A DNA stretch of 64,000 nucleotides from Nanobdellati archaeon (GCA_019429005.1 JAHYJR010000003.1:79924-143923); one strand, 5' to 3'. Shown: positions 26,374 through 35,389, numbered from the stretch's first letter. The notes: generated by a model from the sequence alone, not told the origin. A program made the numbers and translations.

Positions 26374-26604
26374 ATGGTAGAATTTATAACAATAAAACAA
26401 AAAGAGATGAAATTTGGGACCAACAACTTTGTTGAAGTCGCAAACAAGAAAGCAGTGACAAGTGACGGTGAAAAGCCATTCATATCAATAACAAGAGGCT
26501 ATTACACAGAAGACAAACAAAAAAAATTCACAAAAGCAATATCACTACCACTAGAAGAAACTTTAATAAATGAAGTAATTGACGCAATTGGAAAAGTTAT
26601 TTAA
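26374..26604 (+). CDS. Small PC4-like protein, paralogue of 28945-29199
   Basis: 76 residues, ATG 6 nt after GGAG. The sequence alternates strands (MKFGTNNFVEVANKKAV, PFISITRGYYTEDKQKK) and ends in a helix, a layout reminiscent of PC4-type single-stranded DNA-binding proteins. The assignment is tentative. A close paralogue lies at 28945-29199 on the other strand, about 45% identical by eye over the core. The 131-bp leader upstream shows no gene. Confidence 0.55.
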   Translation: MVEFITIKQKEMKFGTNNFVEVANKKAVTSDGEKPFISITRGYYTEDKQKKFTKAISLPLEETLINEVIDAIGKVI

Positions 26605-26636
26605 GCGATTCATTTCGCTTATTTTTTATTTTTTTA

Positions 26637-27416
26637 TTATGGCACAAGCTCAAGTCTTAATTTGCCATCTTTAAACTCTTTCTTTTCAAGACGCCACTCT
26701 TCTGGAATTTGTATTATTTTAAAATATAATTTATCTTGAGTCAATGCACGAATTTCAATAGATTCTTTAAACCGCTTAATCTCAATATCAGATACAGACT
26801 TAACATCTGGTAAATTTGTCTCAATAATAATTTCGGTAGGAAGTCGTTTTATATTTATTTCAGGTTCTTCAGTTTTTGTTGGTATTTTTTTTAGATTAGA
26901 CAGATCCTCTTTTAGTTCAGAATCTTTTCGGATAGAAAAATCACTTTTAGGAACACGAATACCAAATTGATTTGCAATTTCTTTCTCAAGATGAGCTTTA
27001 TCAACATCGCCAATAGTCCGTATATTCACTATAGGTTTCATACCTGAACCTGTTTTTATACTGATGCTAAAACCGGATTTCTTTATATTGGGCTTAGCAC
27101 TCATATTAAAAGGTGTTATATTAAAGAATTCAATATCTCTGTCTCTATTTTTAATATCTTTCTCAAATTGTTTCTTAATAAAACCCATATCCTTATTTAG
27201 ACTTTCAAAAATATTGTTAATAGAAAAATCACCGCTTATATGCAAAGGTTTGCCAGAAGGCAAAGGTTTATCAGATTGCATAGGTTTATCAGAATGTATA
27301 GATTTACCAGATTGCATAGGTTTATCAAACTGTATAGGTTTTAATAACTTAAATCCGCACTTGGAACAAAATTCCCAAGTTTCGTCAACCTTATTTCCAC
27401 ATTTAGGACAATACAT
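26637..27416 (-). CDS. Zinc ribbon protein with C-terminal Hsp20-like domain
   Basis: 259 residues. The N-terminus is a zinc ribbon (MYCPKCGNKVDETWEFCSKCG). A linker of about 30 residues follows with a degenerate heptapeptide repeat (SGKSIHSDKPMQSDKPLPSG). The C-terminal ~75 residues form an alpha-crystallin/CS-like sandwich (EIIIETNLPDVKSVSDIEIK, FKDGKLRLEL). The combination suggests a chaperone-like domain guided by a ribbon. The ATG at 27416 puts the first cysteine at residue 3; a TTG at 27425 is less likely. Confidence 0.65.
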   Translation of the reverse strand: MYCPKCGNKVDETWEFCSKCGFKLLKPIQFDKPMQSGKSIHSDKPMQSDKPLPSGKPLHISGDFSINNIFESLNKDMGFIKKQFEKDIKNRDRDIEFFNITPFNMSAKPNIKKSGFSISIKTGSGMKPIVNIRTIGDVDKAHLEKEIANQFGIRVPKSDFSIRKDSELKEDLSNLKKIPTKTEEPEINIKRLPTEIIIETNLPDVKSVSDIEIKRFKESIEIRALTQDKLYFKIIQIPEEWRLEKKEFKDGKLRLELVP

Positions 27417-27425
27417 AGATACCAA

Positions 27426-27744
27426 AGATATATAGTTTCCAATATTTTTTATAATTTTCTATTAATTAAAAAATAATAACTCCTTATAATCCTAAAAAAG
27501 ATTTAAAAATTAATAACAACAAATTAACAATATAATATCAACATTAACATAATAACTCTCGTCGACAATATAGGATTTAACAGACATTATTAATTATATA
27601 TCTAAAAACAACAAAAAAAACTAAAAACAACAAAAAAAACTAAAAACAACAAAAAAAACTAAAAACAACAAAAAAAACTAAAAACAACAAAAAAAACTAA
27701 AAACAACAAAAAAATATAAAATATAAGATTATTAAGATGATTAC
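27426..27744. other. AT-rich intergenic stretch before the 370-residue gene
   Basis: No gene is supported. It holds a six-copy 19-bp A-rich repeat (annotated separately) and a TATA-like AATATAAAAT directly before the start of the next gene. Confidence 0.6.
27602..27715. repeat. Six tandem copies of a 19-bp A-rich repeat
   Basis: The unit CTAAAAACAACAAAAAAAA recurs six times head to tail from 27602, with the last copy slightly changed. The plus strand is almost free of G and T, so the array is stiff A-tract DNA. It ends 30 bp before the start of the gene at 27745. Confidence 0.95.
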
Positions 27745-28857
27745 ATGGTTATCCAAAATATTAAAAATAATGTTATAGACAACATAAACAAATATCTAAA
27801 AATAATGTCAGATATAGAAAAAAAACAAATAAAAGATAGAATAACAAAAATAAATTCAAAATATAAAACAATAATAAGCCTTAAAAACTCTGAAAAAACA
27901 AAAAAAGACATCGACACAACCTTTTTCAGTTTTGAAGACCTACCACCCACTGGAAAAGAATATTGGTTTCTTAAATTCGTATCAACTAAAAAAGACGATA
28001 ACAGACAACTTATCTTAATGTTTGGCGAAGGTGCTGAAACAATAAAAATAAATAAACAGCAAATAGATCAAAATACAAATCAAGATAACAAACAAGATAA
28101 AAATGGATATATGACCGTTTGGTATTATGATTCAAATAAAAAATTAATATTTGACGAAAAATGTACAATATCAATAGACAAAAATAACATAAAAACCACA
28201 AACAAACAAAACCATATCAATTATAATGGTAAATTTCCAAAATATTCACTTGATATAACAAAAAATAACAAAACAATATGTAACCTTAAAATAAAAATAC
28301 CTGAAAAAACAACAAATTCTTTTGAATTTTATCATAACTTCAAATCCCTCCTTGGTTTTGCATTAATTAATATATACCTCGATTTTGATGGAACACTTAA
28401 TGGTAAAAATTTTAAAGGTAAAGCATATATCCAAAAAGTAATTGTTATAGGTCCATTTATACCTTGGAGATGGGGTCGAATTGTATTTTCAAACGGGTCC
28501 ATATTAACATATTATGTACCAACAATAGATATAATGAAACTCAGTTACAAACTAGATTCAATTCTTGAATTTTATGATAACACTACAAACAAAAAATATA
28601 GTTATCAAGATATAAAAATCAAAAAAATTGGACATATCAACCCACGATGGATTATTACAGCAGATAATGATAATTTTTTTGTATCTATAAAAACATATTC
28701 ATCCCATAAATTTGGATTTAAAAAAATAGGATCTTTCACTTACATAGAATATTTAAGCAAAGTGACTGACATATTTATAGAAAATTCAAAAATAGATACA
28801 ACAAAATTAGGTTCTGGTTTGGGATTAACCGAAGATGCAACAGGTTATATTTTATAA
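27745..28857 (+). CDS. Beta-rich protein, possibly CrtC/lipocalin-like
   Basis: 370 residues. The N-terminal 60 are helical, the rest is strand-rich: EYWFLKFVSTKKDDNRQLIL, then YLDFDGTLNGKNFKGKAYIQ and GPFIPWRWGRIVFSNGSILT. The WRWGRI motif preceded by a glycine/proline loop resembles the hydroxyneurosporene synthase (CrtC)/AttH-like lipocalin superfamily, but the match is weak and catalytic residues are unverified. No signal peptide. ATG starts directly after a TATA-rich stretch. An A-rich tandem repeat lies upstream. Confidence 0.45.
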   Translation: MVIQNIKNNVIDNINKYLKIMSDIEKKQIKDRITKINSKYKTIISLKNSEKTKKDIDTTFFSFEDLPPTGKEYWFLKFVSTKKDDNRQLILMFGEGAETIKINKQQIDQNTNQDNKQDKNGYMTVWYYDSNKKLIFDEKCTISIDKNNIKTTNKQNHINYNGKFPKYSLDITKNNKTICNLKIKIPEKTTNSFEFYHNFKSLLGFALINIYLDFDGTLNGKNFKGKAYIQKVIVIGPFIPWRWGRIVFSNGSILTYYVPTIDIMKLSYKLDSILEFYDNTTNKKYSYQDIKIKKIGHINPRWIITADNDNFFVSIKTYSSHKFGFKKIGSFTYIEYLSKVTDIFIENSKIDTTKLGSGLGLTEDATGYIL

Positions 28858-28944
28858 AAATAAGTGAAAACAAGACTAAAAATCAAAAATAAATATAATG
28901 TCTACCAAAAATAATGGTAGAACATAAAACCAACAAAAAATAAT

Positions 28945-29199
28945 TTATTTTGTCTTTAAAACATCAAGAAGTGCTTTTGATATTGCTTCAATTACTTCTT
29001 TATCACTAGGCATAGCAACAGATTTCTTAAATCGTGGTTCTTCTTCTTCTTTTGTGAAGAAACCTCTTGAAATGGAGATAAATGTATTCTCTTCACCATC
29101 TTCAGGTATCGCTTTTTTCTTAGCAATTTCAATAAAGTTGTTTTCACCAAACTTAACTTCAATAGATTTTATTGTTTCAAATGTTACGTTTCCAGACAT
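28945..29199 (-). CDS. Small PC4-like protein, paralogue of 26374-26604
   Basis: 84 residues, ATG 5 nt after GGGTGA. SIEVKFGENNFIEIAKKKAI and FISISRGFFTKEEEE match the paralogue at 26374 closely, and both end in a hydrophobic helix (VIEAISKALLDVL). The fold may be PC4-like, meaning a small single-stranded nucleic acid binder; this is inferred from strand pattern, not from a firm motif. Convergent with the gene at 27745. Confidence 0.6.
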   Translation of the reverse strand: MSGNVTFETIKSIEVKFGENNFIEIAKKKAIPEDGEENTFISISRGFFTKEEEEPRFKKSVAMPSDKEVIEAISKALLDVLKTK

Positions 29200-29357
29200 T
29201 TATTTCACCCAAATCAAAGATTATTGATTCAAATATAATAACACACATATTTTTATATATCTTTTGTTAACAAAAAAGGACTGCTAGACCTATAAAAACG
29301 ACAAATACCGACATAATCGTGCAACCTTAAAAAAGTTTTATAAAACAGCATCAACTC

Positions 29358-29376
29358 AATAGAATTATATTCTATT
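29358..29376. promoter_or_regulatory. 19-bp inverted repeat upstream of the arginase remnant
   Basis: AATAGAAT and ATTCTATT flank TAT, 48 bp before the ATG of the broken arginase gene. It may be an old operator; in AT-rich DNA chance is possible. Confidence 0.3.
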
Positions 29377-29423
29377 TGTATCTTAAATAAAACAAAAATA
29401 ACTAAAAAACAGAAATAACCATT

Positions 29424-30320
29424 ATGTATAACAAAAAAAGAACCAATTCTAATTAAAGCACCTTACACAGATAAAAGAACCATAAATAATAAGATATGGC
29501 AAAATAACAAATGTGAATGCACATTAAGAGATGGTTCAGACGCCTTATTGAACAATATAAACCCACAATATAATATAACTACAATAAATATCCCCAATTA
29601 TATTAAAAGCGAACTTAATGTTCAAAATTACGAAAGATTTGAACAATTCTATTCAGACAAATACAAAAACGACAAAATCCCAATAACAATCGGTGGTGTA
29701 CATGGAATTAGTGTTCCTGCAACAATTGCACTTTCAAAAACAAATAAAAAAGAATCAACAATAAAAGACTAAACAGAGATCTTGATGCCCTAGGATATAA
29801 ACAAGATAATATATCACCATGGAATTGAACAAAACCTTGGCTTGATAAATTTGAATTTTATATGATAATAGATTCAGTACCAAAAATAGATGCAATGCAT
29901 ATCAGAAGTTATTATGATGAAAAAAATAACAATAACAACCTATTTACACGAAGTCTTGAAGAAGAAATAAGTAGAACAATAACAGCAATTAAAACCGATA
30001 AAAATATTGAATTTATAACAAAACAAAACATACCCAATATTTTAGATAAAACAAAAGAATTTTGCAACAAATTAAATAAAAAACCATTATATTTATCAAT
30101 AGATGTTGACGTTTTCAAAGAGGTTAATGCAAGTAAAATAGGTTTAACGTCATTAACTTATGGAACTATTGATGTAAACCATTTTGAAACAATATTTGAC
30201 ACAATATTACAAAACGCAAATATATGTGGTATCGATATAACAGAAGTAAATACACTAGACCCTAAATCTATTGATTGTGGAAATATCGTTTTATCCACAA
30301 TACTTGAAAAATTAACATAA
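29424..30320 (+). pseudogene. Arginase/agmatinase-family protein, decayed
   Basis: Pieces of one ureohydrolase are spread over shifted frames: KKEPILIKAPYTDKRTINNK, then PITIGGVHGISVPATIAL (normally GGDHS), then an area with TAA and TGA stops where the DAHxD motif should be, and finally LYLSIDVDVFKEVNASKIG and GIDITEVNTLD (normally SxDxDxxDP and EVNP). At least two stops and several lost metal ligands (Asp to Val, Asp to Lys) show it is non-functional. The start region also needs a frame change in an A7 run. Confidence 0.75.
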
Positions 30321-30461
30321 AAACTAAAAAATATAAAAAAGTTATCAGCCCGCCCATCAATCATCATATATCAGTATCAAATAAGCTCATCATCTAACTA
30401 AATTATTATTAGTAAGTTATCTTTAAAAAAACCATATTATATTTATAAAAATCAAAATAAA

Positions 30462-30492
30462 CGTCAAAACACGTATAAAACGACATTTGACG
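30462..30492 (+). promoter_or_regulatory. Inverted repeat flanking a TATA box
   Basis: CGTCAAA and TTTGACG are separated by 17 bp that contain CGTATAAAA, a TATA-like box. A dimer bound to both arms would cover the promoter of the HAD gene at 30554. G/C-containing arms make this less likely to be chance than most palindromes here. Confidence 0.45.
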
Positions 30493-30553
30493 AACGAAAC
30501 TTTATATCGTAACGAATTAAAATATAGATACAAGTAACTAACAAGGTAATTAA

Positions 30554-31303
30554 ATGAATAAAAAAGGACTTTTTATAACAGATCTTGATATGTCTGCAAT
30601 AAACATGCATTCTGTACTTAAACTTGCAATAGATACAATAGACTATTTCAAAAAAACAGATGACCCTAGATATGAATATGCAAAAGAGACATATAAACAA
30701 ATAATGCACTCAGATAAAAAAAGACAAGAAACAGGTGAAATAGATACAATCCTACATAATGGTAAAAGAATGAAAATACTTACAGAGAACATAATAGGAT
30801 TACCTGCAACATATCTTGATGCAATAAAAAAACAAGTAAATAACACAATCATGCCAGGTTTTGATAATGCAATCAATCATGCAAATAGTAAAGGATTAAA
30901 ATCACATATTATCACAATGAGTTTTGATTACTTTATTTCTGACATTGCAGACAAATGGTCTTCAAATTATTATGCAAATAAAATCAAACTCGATGAAACG
31001 CACCAAAATATAGAAAGCACAAATATTTTAGTTCAAGATGGGATATCTAAAGCAAATATAATCGACACACTTATACAAAATTATACAGATGAAACGGGAG
31101 AACTACCAGACATACACATCCATGGTGATGGTGAAAGTGATATGGATATGTTTAGAAAAGCTATAAAACTTAAAGAATTAGGAAAAATAGAACAATTATT
31201 CATATATGTGCCTATAAATGGAACAAAAGAAGCACTAGATATTGCAACAAACCCATATACCATAGGTGATATAGACACACACCTTATAAATAATACAAAA
31301 TAA
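30554..31303 (+). CDS. HAD-superfamily phosphatase
   Basis: 249 residues. Motif I is FITDLDMSAI (Asp-x-Asp), the helical cap covers about residues 20-90, motif II is HIITMSFDY and motif IV is IHGDGESDMDMF. The GDGESDMDMF form resembles phosphoserine-phosphatase-like HAD enzymes. The start ATG lies 5 nt after GGTA. The substrate is unknown. Upstream lies an inverted repeat around the TATA box, suggesting repression. Confidence 0.75.
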   Translation: MNKKGLFITDLDMSAINMHSVLKLAIDTIDYFKKTDDPRYEYAKETYKQIMHSDKKRQETGEIDTILHNGKRMKILTENIIGLPATYLDAIKKQVNNTIMPGFDNAINHANSKGLKSHIITMSFDYFISDIADKWSSNYYANKIKLDETHQNIESTNILVQDGISKANIIDTLIQNYTDETGELPDIHIHGDGESDMDMFRKAIKLKELGKIEQLFIYVPINGTKEALDIATNPYTIGDIDTHLINNTK

Positions 31304-31423
31304 TTTAAAAAATATGATTAATAACAATTAAAAAAACAGCTTTGTGTCAATTGACACAAAATTAAAAATTAATTCTAAAAAACTGAAAAAGAATCAAACA
31401 AAATCATAAAATATAAATCAATT

Positions 31424-31966
31424 TTAATCTTCTGGTATAATAGTACTTTTGCCTTTAGCTTGAGGTATAACACGTATATTTGCACCACTAAATTCTTTCT
31501 CAAGCTGCTTACCTGAAAATATACGATCTAAAGTTAATGCAAGCGCACTCACTTCTGAATGCGGTGAATTACCAACAGCAACATTAAAATCTGCAAGATC
31601 ATACATCTCACCAGGAACTTTTTGTGAACCTATTACTATTAACATACTACCTTTTAACTTAATACTATCTTTAATTTTATCAATCACAGTCGGTAAATTA
31701 AGCCCATACATAGTTAAGTGAACAATCACTGAAGTATCAATATATGGTTTTATTGCTTTTTTCCAGTTTTTAATATATTCTACAGTAAAATCACCACCCC
31801 AACGAGAAGATGTTTTCTTAAGACTTTCAATAGTATTATCTTCCCTATCTCCTGTAATAATTATTTTAGATGCACCAAAAGACCGTGCAACAAGACCACA
31901 ATGTGTAGTAATTCGTGAATCTCTACCAATCCTATGTCCAAGACGCAAAACTGTTATATCAACCAT
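31424..31966 (-). CDS. tRNA ribose 2'-O-methyltransferase aTrm56
   Basis: 180 residues matching archaeal Trm56, a SPOUT enzyme that methylates the 2'-OH of C56 in the T-loop of tRNA: VLRLGHRIGRDSRITTHCGL at the N-terminus, WGGDFTVE, VHLTMYGLNLPTV, then the knot region LIVIGSQKVPGEMYDLADFNVAVGNSPHSE cut by short motifs (IGSQKVPGE, NVAVGNSPHSEVSAL). The ATG at 31966 begins the first strand directly. Archaea lacking this enzyme use a C/D guide RNA instead. Upstream are 17-bp tandem repeats. Confidence 0.92.
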   Translation of the reverse strand: MVDITVLRLGHRIGRDSRITTHCGLVARSFGASKIIITGDREDNTIESLKKTSSRWGGDFTVEYIKNWKKAIKPYIDTSVIVHLTMYGLNLPTVIDKIKDSIKLKGSMLIVIGSQKVPGEMYDLADFNVAVGNSPHSEVSALALTLDRIFSGKQLEKEFSGANIRVIPQAKGKSTIIPED

Positions 31967-31980
31967 ATTTATCAAATATT

Positions 31981-32058
31981 ATAGTATATCCAAAATTATA
32001 TTATATCGATTATTATATTATATCCAAAATGATATTATATCTAAACTCATATTATATA
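31981..32058. repeat. Five copies of ATATTATATC at exact 17-bp spacing
   Basis: ATATTATATC or a one-base variant starts at 31981, 31998, 32015, 32032 and 32049, each exactly 17 bp apart. The array begins 15 bp upstream of the trm56 start, overlapping its promoter. Confidence 0.85.
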
Positions 32059-32147
32059 CAAAACTTTAAGTTTATGTGTATATTTACATCAAAAATACAA
32101 TCTACAATAAAAACAAGACACACCAACAATAATTTAAAGATTCCGTA

Positions 32148-32421
32148 ATACTTCAGTGAAGTAAAGTTCACTGAACAATTAATACATAACTTAATAAATT
32201 AATAATAAAACGCCATTATTTTTATAAAAATCAAATAAAGATCAAATAACAAACTATAAATTAAAAAAAATAAAATAAAAAAGATTTAAACATATTCAAA
32301 AAATCTTGAAAATTATTTTTTATAAAAATATAACAAAATAAGTAACAAAAATAAAAAAAGTAAACATAAAAACAGACACCCTTTCAAATAAATACAGTTC
32401 AGTCTTAATTCACTGAAGTAT
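32148..32421. mobile_element. Possible MITE-like element with 25-29-bp inverted ends
   Basis: The left end (32148-32176) reads ATACTTCAGTGAA, a short spacer, then ACTGAAC. The right end (32397-32421) is the reverse complement of nearly the same sequence, sharing ATACTTCAGTGAA and ACTGAAC with a 3-bp gap. The left arm itself also folds (TTCAGTGAA-6 nt-TTCACTGAA). About 220 bp of AT-rich, non-coding DNA lies between. No target-site duplication is obvious, so an RNA element or paired operator is an alternative. Confidence 0.4.
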
Positions 32422-32563
32422 ATATAACCCAAACAACACAAATTAATACAAAATCAAAAACAAAATATAAAACAACAAAAGGGATAATACAACATATAAA
32501 ATCGATAACAATCAAATAAGTATCTATTTATAGATATACTCTACAACCCATAAAAATTCAAGA

Positions 32564-33490
32564 TTATTTACGTTCAAGAAGAACAACACGACTTGCTTCA
32601 CTTTCATTAGTAACTGAATAATTTAATAATTTTGCAAGTTTTTCTGCAAAATGTAAAACTTCACTATGAACAGGCATAGCATCATAATCTAAACGATGCT
32701 TAGAAAAACCAACCCACATATAGGCTTTAACCTCAACAAACTTTGGATTTACCTTCAATATCAATTTCACATAATTCTCAAAATCATCCATATTGAGTCC
32801 TTTTACAAGAGTAAGTCTAACTGCTTTTTTACCTTTGAATTTACTAAGAGTATTAATAGTCTTTTCAAACCGAGACCAATAATCCTTAAACATAGGAACA
32901 CAGGTTTTTTTATACAGCTCTTTTGTTGGTGCATCAATAGATAAATAAAATTGAGTCGGCCCACCCATATCACAGATTTTTTGAACAGTATCAGGAAATT
33001 GTCCATTTGTTACAAGAAATGTCGTAAACCCTCGCTTATTACAAACATCAATAAGACCCGCAATCTTAGGATATGCTGTAGGTTCCCCAGTTAATGATAT
33101 TGCAACATTTATAGGATCTTGTGCTTCTTCCCATTTAACCATATCAGTACCACTAAAACCCTTAAACCCCGTTATAAGAGACCTCTGCATACGAATTGCA
33201 CCATCAAGTATTTCTTCAGGATCATCAGAATCAGAACCCAATTCAGAAGCTTCAGTTTTATCAGTAGAACGCCAACAAAACACACATTTATTTGGGCACC
33301 AGGCCACAGCAGGTGTCATTTGCAAACAACGATGACTTTTGATACCATAAAATTTTTCTTTATAACAAACACTGTCACCACGAAGACTTTTCTTTAACCA
33401 AGTACATAACTTTACAGCCGAATGATTACCTACAATACGATATTGCTGTTTTTCAAGAAGTAATTTATAATTATCATCAAGTTTTACCAT
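32564..33490 (-). CDS. taw1: 4-demethylwyosine synthase (radical SAM, tRNA wyosine pathway)
   Basis: 308 residues with the TYW1/Taw1 signature: an additional cysteine cluster region (KSHRCLQMTPAVAWCPNKCV), the radical-SAM CxxxCxxC in CPNKCVFCWR, and AISLTGEPTAYPKI. The enzyme condenses pyruvate carbons onto N1-methylguanosine-37 of tRNA-Phe to form the imidazopurine ring of wyosine. The ATG at 33490 is chosen since MVKLDDNY is the natural start of the fold. Only Taw1 of the wyosine pathway is seen in this window. Confidence 0.9.
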   Translation of the reverse strand: MVKLDDNYKLLLEKQQYRIVGNHSAVKLCTWLKKSLRGDSVCYKEKFYGIKSHRCLQMTPAVAWCPNKCVFCWRSTDKTEASELGSDSDDPEEILDGAIRMQRSLITGFKGFSGTDMVKWEEAQDPINVAISLTGEPTAYPKIAGLIDVCNKRGFTTFLVTNGQFPDTVQKICDMGGPTQFYLSIDAPTKELYKKTCVPMFKDYWSRFEKTINTLSKFKGKKAVRLTLVKGLNMDDFENYVKLILKVNPKFVEVKAYMWVGFSKHRLDYDAMPVHSEVLHFAEKLAKLLNYSVTNESEASRVVLLERK

Positions 33491-33542
33491 AATAACTATT
33501 AGAATAAACAAATTTTATTAAATAATAAGTCTAAAAAAACAT

Positions 33543-35222
33543 TCATTCAATATAATCTAAAAGGGATTTAAACACAACAGGATCATCAATAAGTACTTCA
33601 AGATCCATTTTACTTAAAGGCCGATTATCTACGATAGTTAAAGCACGTTTTGGTCCAATTCCAGGAACAAATTCAAGACATTTTTTAGAACAATTATTAA
33701 TATCAAGAGGATAAGGCACACAAGTTATAGACCTATAACCCCACCCAACAACTTTTGCATCAAACATACCTTTGTTTATAACGCAAGGAATTCCAACAAG
33801 AATTGGATAAGATCCAGATTGCCTTGCAAAAGCAATATCTTTATCTTGAAATTCAAATTTAAGATTTGTAAGCAAAACACCTTTAGGCACTAGTCGTTCT
33901 AATATCACACGATCTATCTCAGTACGCACTTTATATTTATAATGAGTAAAGTAACGATGATGTTTACGCACTAACTTATCACCTAAAGATTCCATACGCG
34001 TACCTGGAAAAACTGCAACCTGCCTAAGATTAATTCTGCGAACAAGAAGACCCTCATCAAGAAGAGATTTAAGAAACGCAAAATTAAGTTGAAATGTCTT
34101 TTTAGTCTCACCAAAAAGCCCAAAAACAAAATTAATTCCAGGGAGAAGCATAGGCATACCGTTATTACCACGAACAGCACCAACTTTATTTAAAAGCCGC
34201 ACTGCAAAAAGAACCTCATCAGGTGTAGTATTAAGATTATTTGCCAAAATCACAACAGGATCAGCACTTTCCATACCAAAAGCAGCAACATTACCAGGTG
34301 TACAATATTTAACAAGTGTTTTTGCTATTTTTTCGCATTCGACTGGATATTTTGCGATAACGTGAGGATTCGCATTATCTATATGAAGTGTTTTTAGTTC
34401 GGGTGCAACTTTACATATACCCGAAAACAACAATTCTATAGATTCAGGATTAGGAACACTATCTTTTGACATATATGAAAAGATACATGGTTGTCTACCT
34501 AAACGAAAATGCCTAGCTCCAAAGGAATAAAGAGCTTGAACCTCATCAATTATATCTTTCTCTAACCTAAACTTAGATTTACCAAAACGCAACGGCTCAG
34601 TACAAAATGAACAAAACGAATCACGACCACAACCACGATACGACTCTAACTCACACATTAACAAACTATCAAAATCAGGATGCTGTGTTATAATTTCAGC
34701 ACCAAGTATTGCAAAATCACGTAAAAGTTTGTAATCACGCAATTTTGTAACATCTAAAGATTCAGCAGAACCGCCCGATTTAAGATAACTATAAATAAAA
34801 AGTTCAATATCTCCAGAAACAACAAAATCAAAGACAGATTTAAGTTTTTCAAGTTCAGTATTCTTTATTACAGAACCGCCACAAGCAGATGTCCCTGAAG
34901 CTGCAACCGGACCACCTAGAAACTTTAAGCATTTAAGAGGTACAAAATAAGTAACAATTTCTTCAAAAGAAATAGGTGTACCTGCAATATACTTACCAGG
35001 CGTATGAACTCCTGCTATTGCAATAACAATATCAGCCTTATACAATAGAGCAGATTTATCATTTTGAGAACGCACATCATCAATTGTCAAATAATTAATT
35101 TCTTCAGATATACCTAAAACTTTACGTATAGCACCAAAAACATATCTCGGATAGGTACCAATGTAGGGTGGCACACCAAGACCTGCAGGTTCATCTGTAT
35201 ATCCATCAAAAATGACAATCAT
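33543..35222 (-). CDS. Radical SAM protein with C-terminal HhH domain
   Basis: 559 residues. The N-terminal 190 resemble a cobalamin-binding-like Rossmann domain (IAIAGVHTPGKYIAG, KFLGGPVAASG). The radical-SAM cluster motif is ELESYRGCGRDSFCSFC, followed by a barrel (VAAFGMESADP, PGINFVFGLFGET) and a C-terminal helix-hairpin-helix (FVPGIGPKRALTI). This matches an archaeal radical-SAM family conserved next to RNA-modification genes; its reaction is unknown to me. The adjacent Taw1 gene suggests an RNA or DNA substrate. Confidence 0.8.
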   Translation of the reverse strand: MIVIFDGYTDEPAGLGVPPYIGTYPRYVFGAIRKVLGISEEINYLTIDDVRSQNDKSALLYKADIVIAIAGVHTPGKYIAGTPISFEEIVTYFVPLKCLKFLGGPVAASGTSACGGSVIKNTELEKLKSVFDFVVSGDIELFIYSYLKSGGSAESLDVTKLRDYKLLRDFAILGAEIITQHPDFDSLLMCELESYRGCGRDSFCSFCTEPLRFGKSKFRLEKDIIDEVQALYSFGARHFRLGRQPCIFSYMSKDSVPNPESIELLFSGICKVAPELKTLHIDNANPHVIAKYPVECEKIAKTLVKYCTPGNVAAFGMESADPVVILANNLNTTPDEVLFAVRLLNKVGAVRGNNGMPMLLPGINFVFGLFGETKKTFQLNFAFLKSLLDEGLLVRRINLRQVAVFPGTRMESLGDKLVRKHHRYFTHYKYKVRTEIDRVILERLVPKGVLLTNLKFEFQDKDIAFARQSGSYPILVGIPCVINKGMFDAKVVGWGYRSITCVPYPLDINNCSKKCLEFVPGIGPKRALTIVDNRPLSKMDLEVLIDDPVVFKSLLDYIE

Positions 35223-35244
35223 ACTAATGTTTAAGTAAGTTAAT

Positions 35245-35304
35245 TTTAAAAACAATAAGACAAATTTAAAAACAATAAGACAAATTTAAAAACAATAAGA
35301 CAAA
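35245..35304. repeat. Three tandem copies of a 20-bp repeat
   Basis: TTTAAAAACAATAAGACAAA occurs at 35245, 35265 and 35285, followed by a partial copy. It lies just upstream of the radical-SAM gene start and includes TTTAAA steps usable as TATA boxes for that gene. Confidence 0.95.
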
Positions 35305-35389
35305 TTTAAAAATAATTTAAAAATAAAAAAAGATTCAAAAACCTTTAAAATACCTTTAAAAATTAGTCTCAACTCTCACATTTAAAAGC

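Larger units (their letters stand above)
31967..32563. other. 597-bp gene-free region with repeats
   Basis: No coding frame is supported. It contains a 17-bp tandem repeat (31981-32065) and a pair of inverted terminal-repeat-like sequences (32148 and 32421), both annotated separately, plus a small imperfect hairpin around 32520-32542. Confidence 0.6.
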
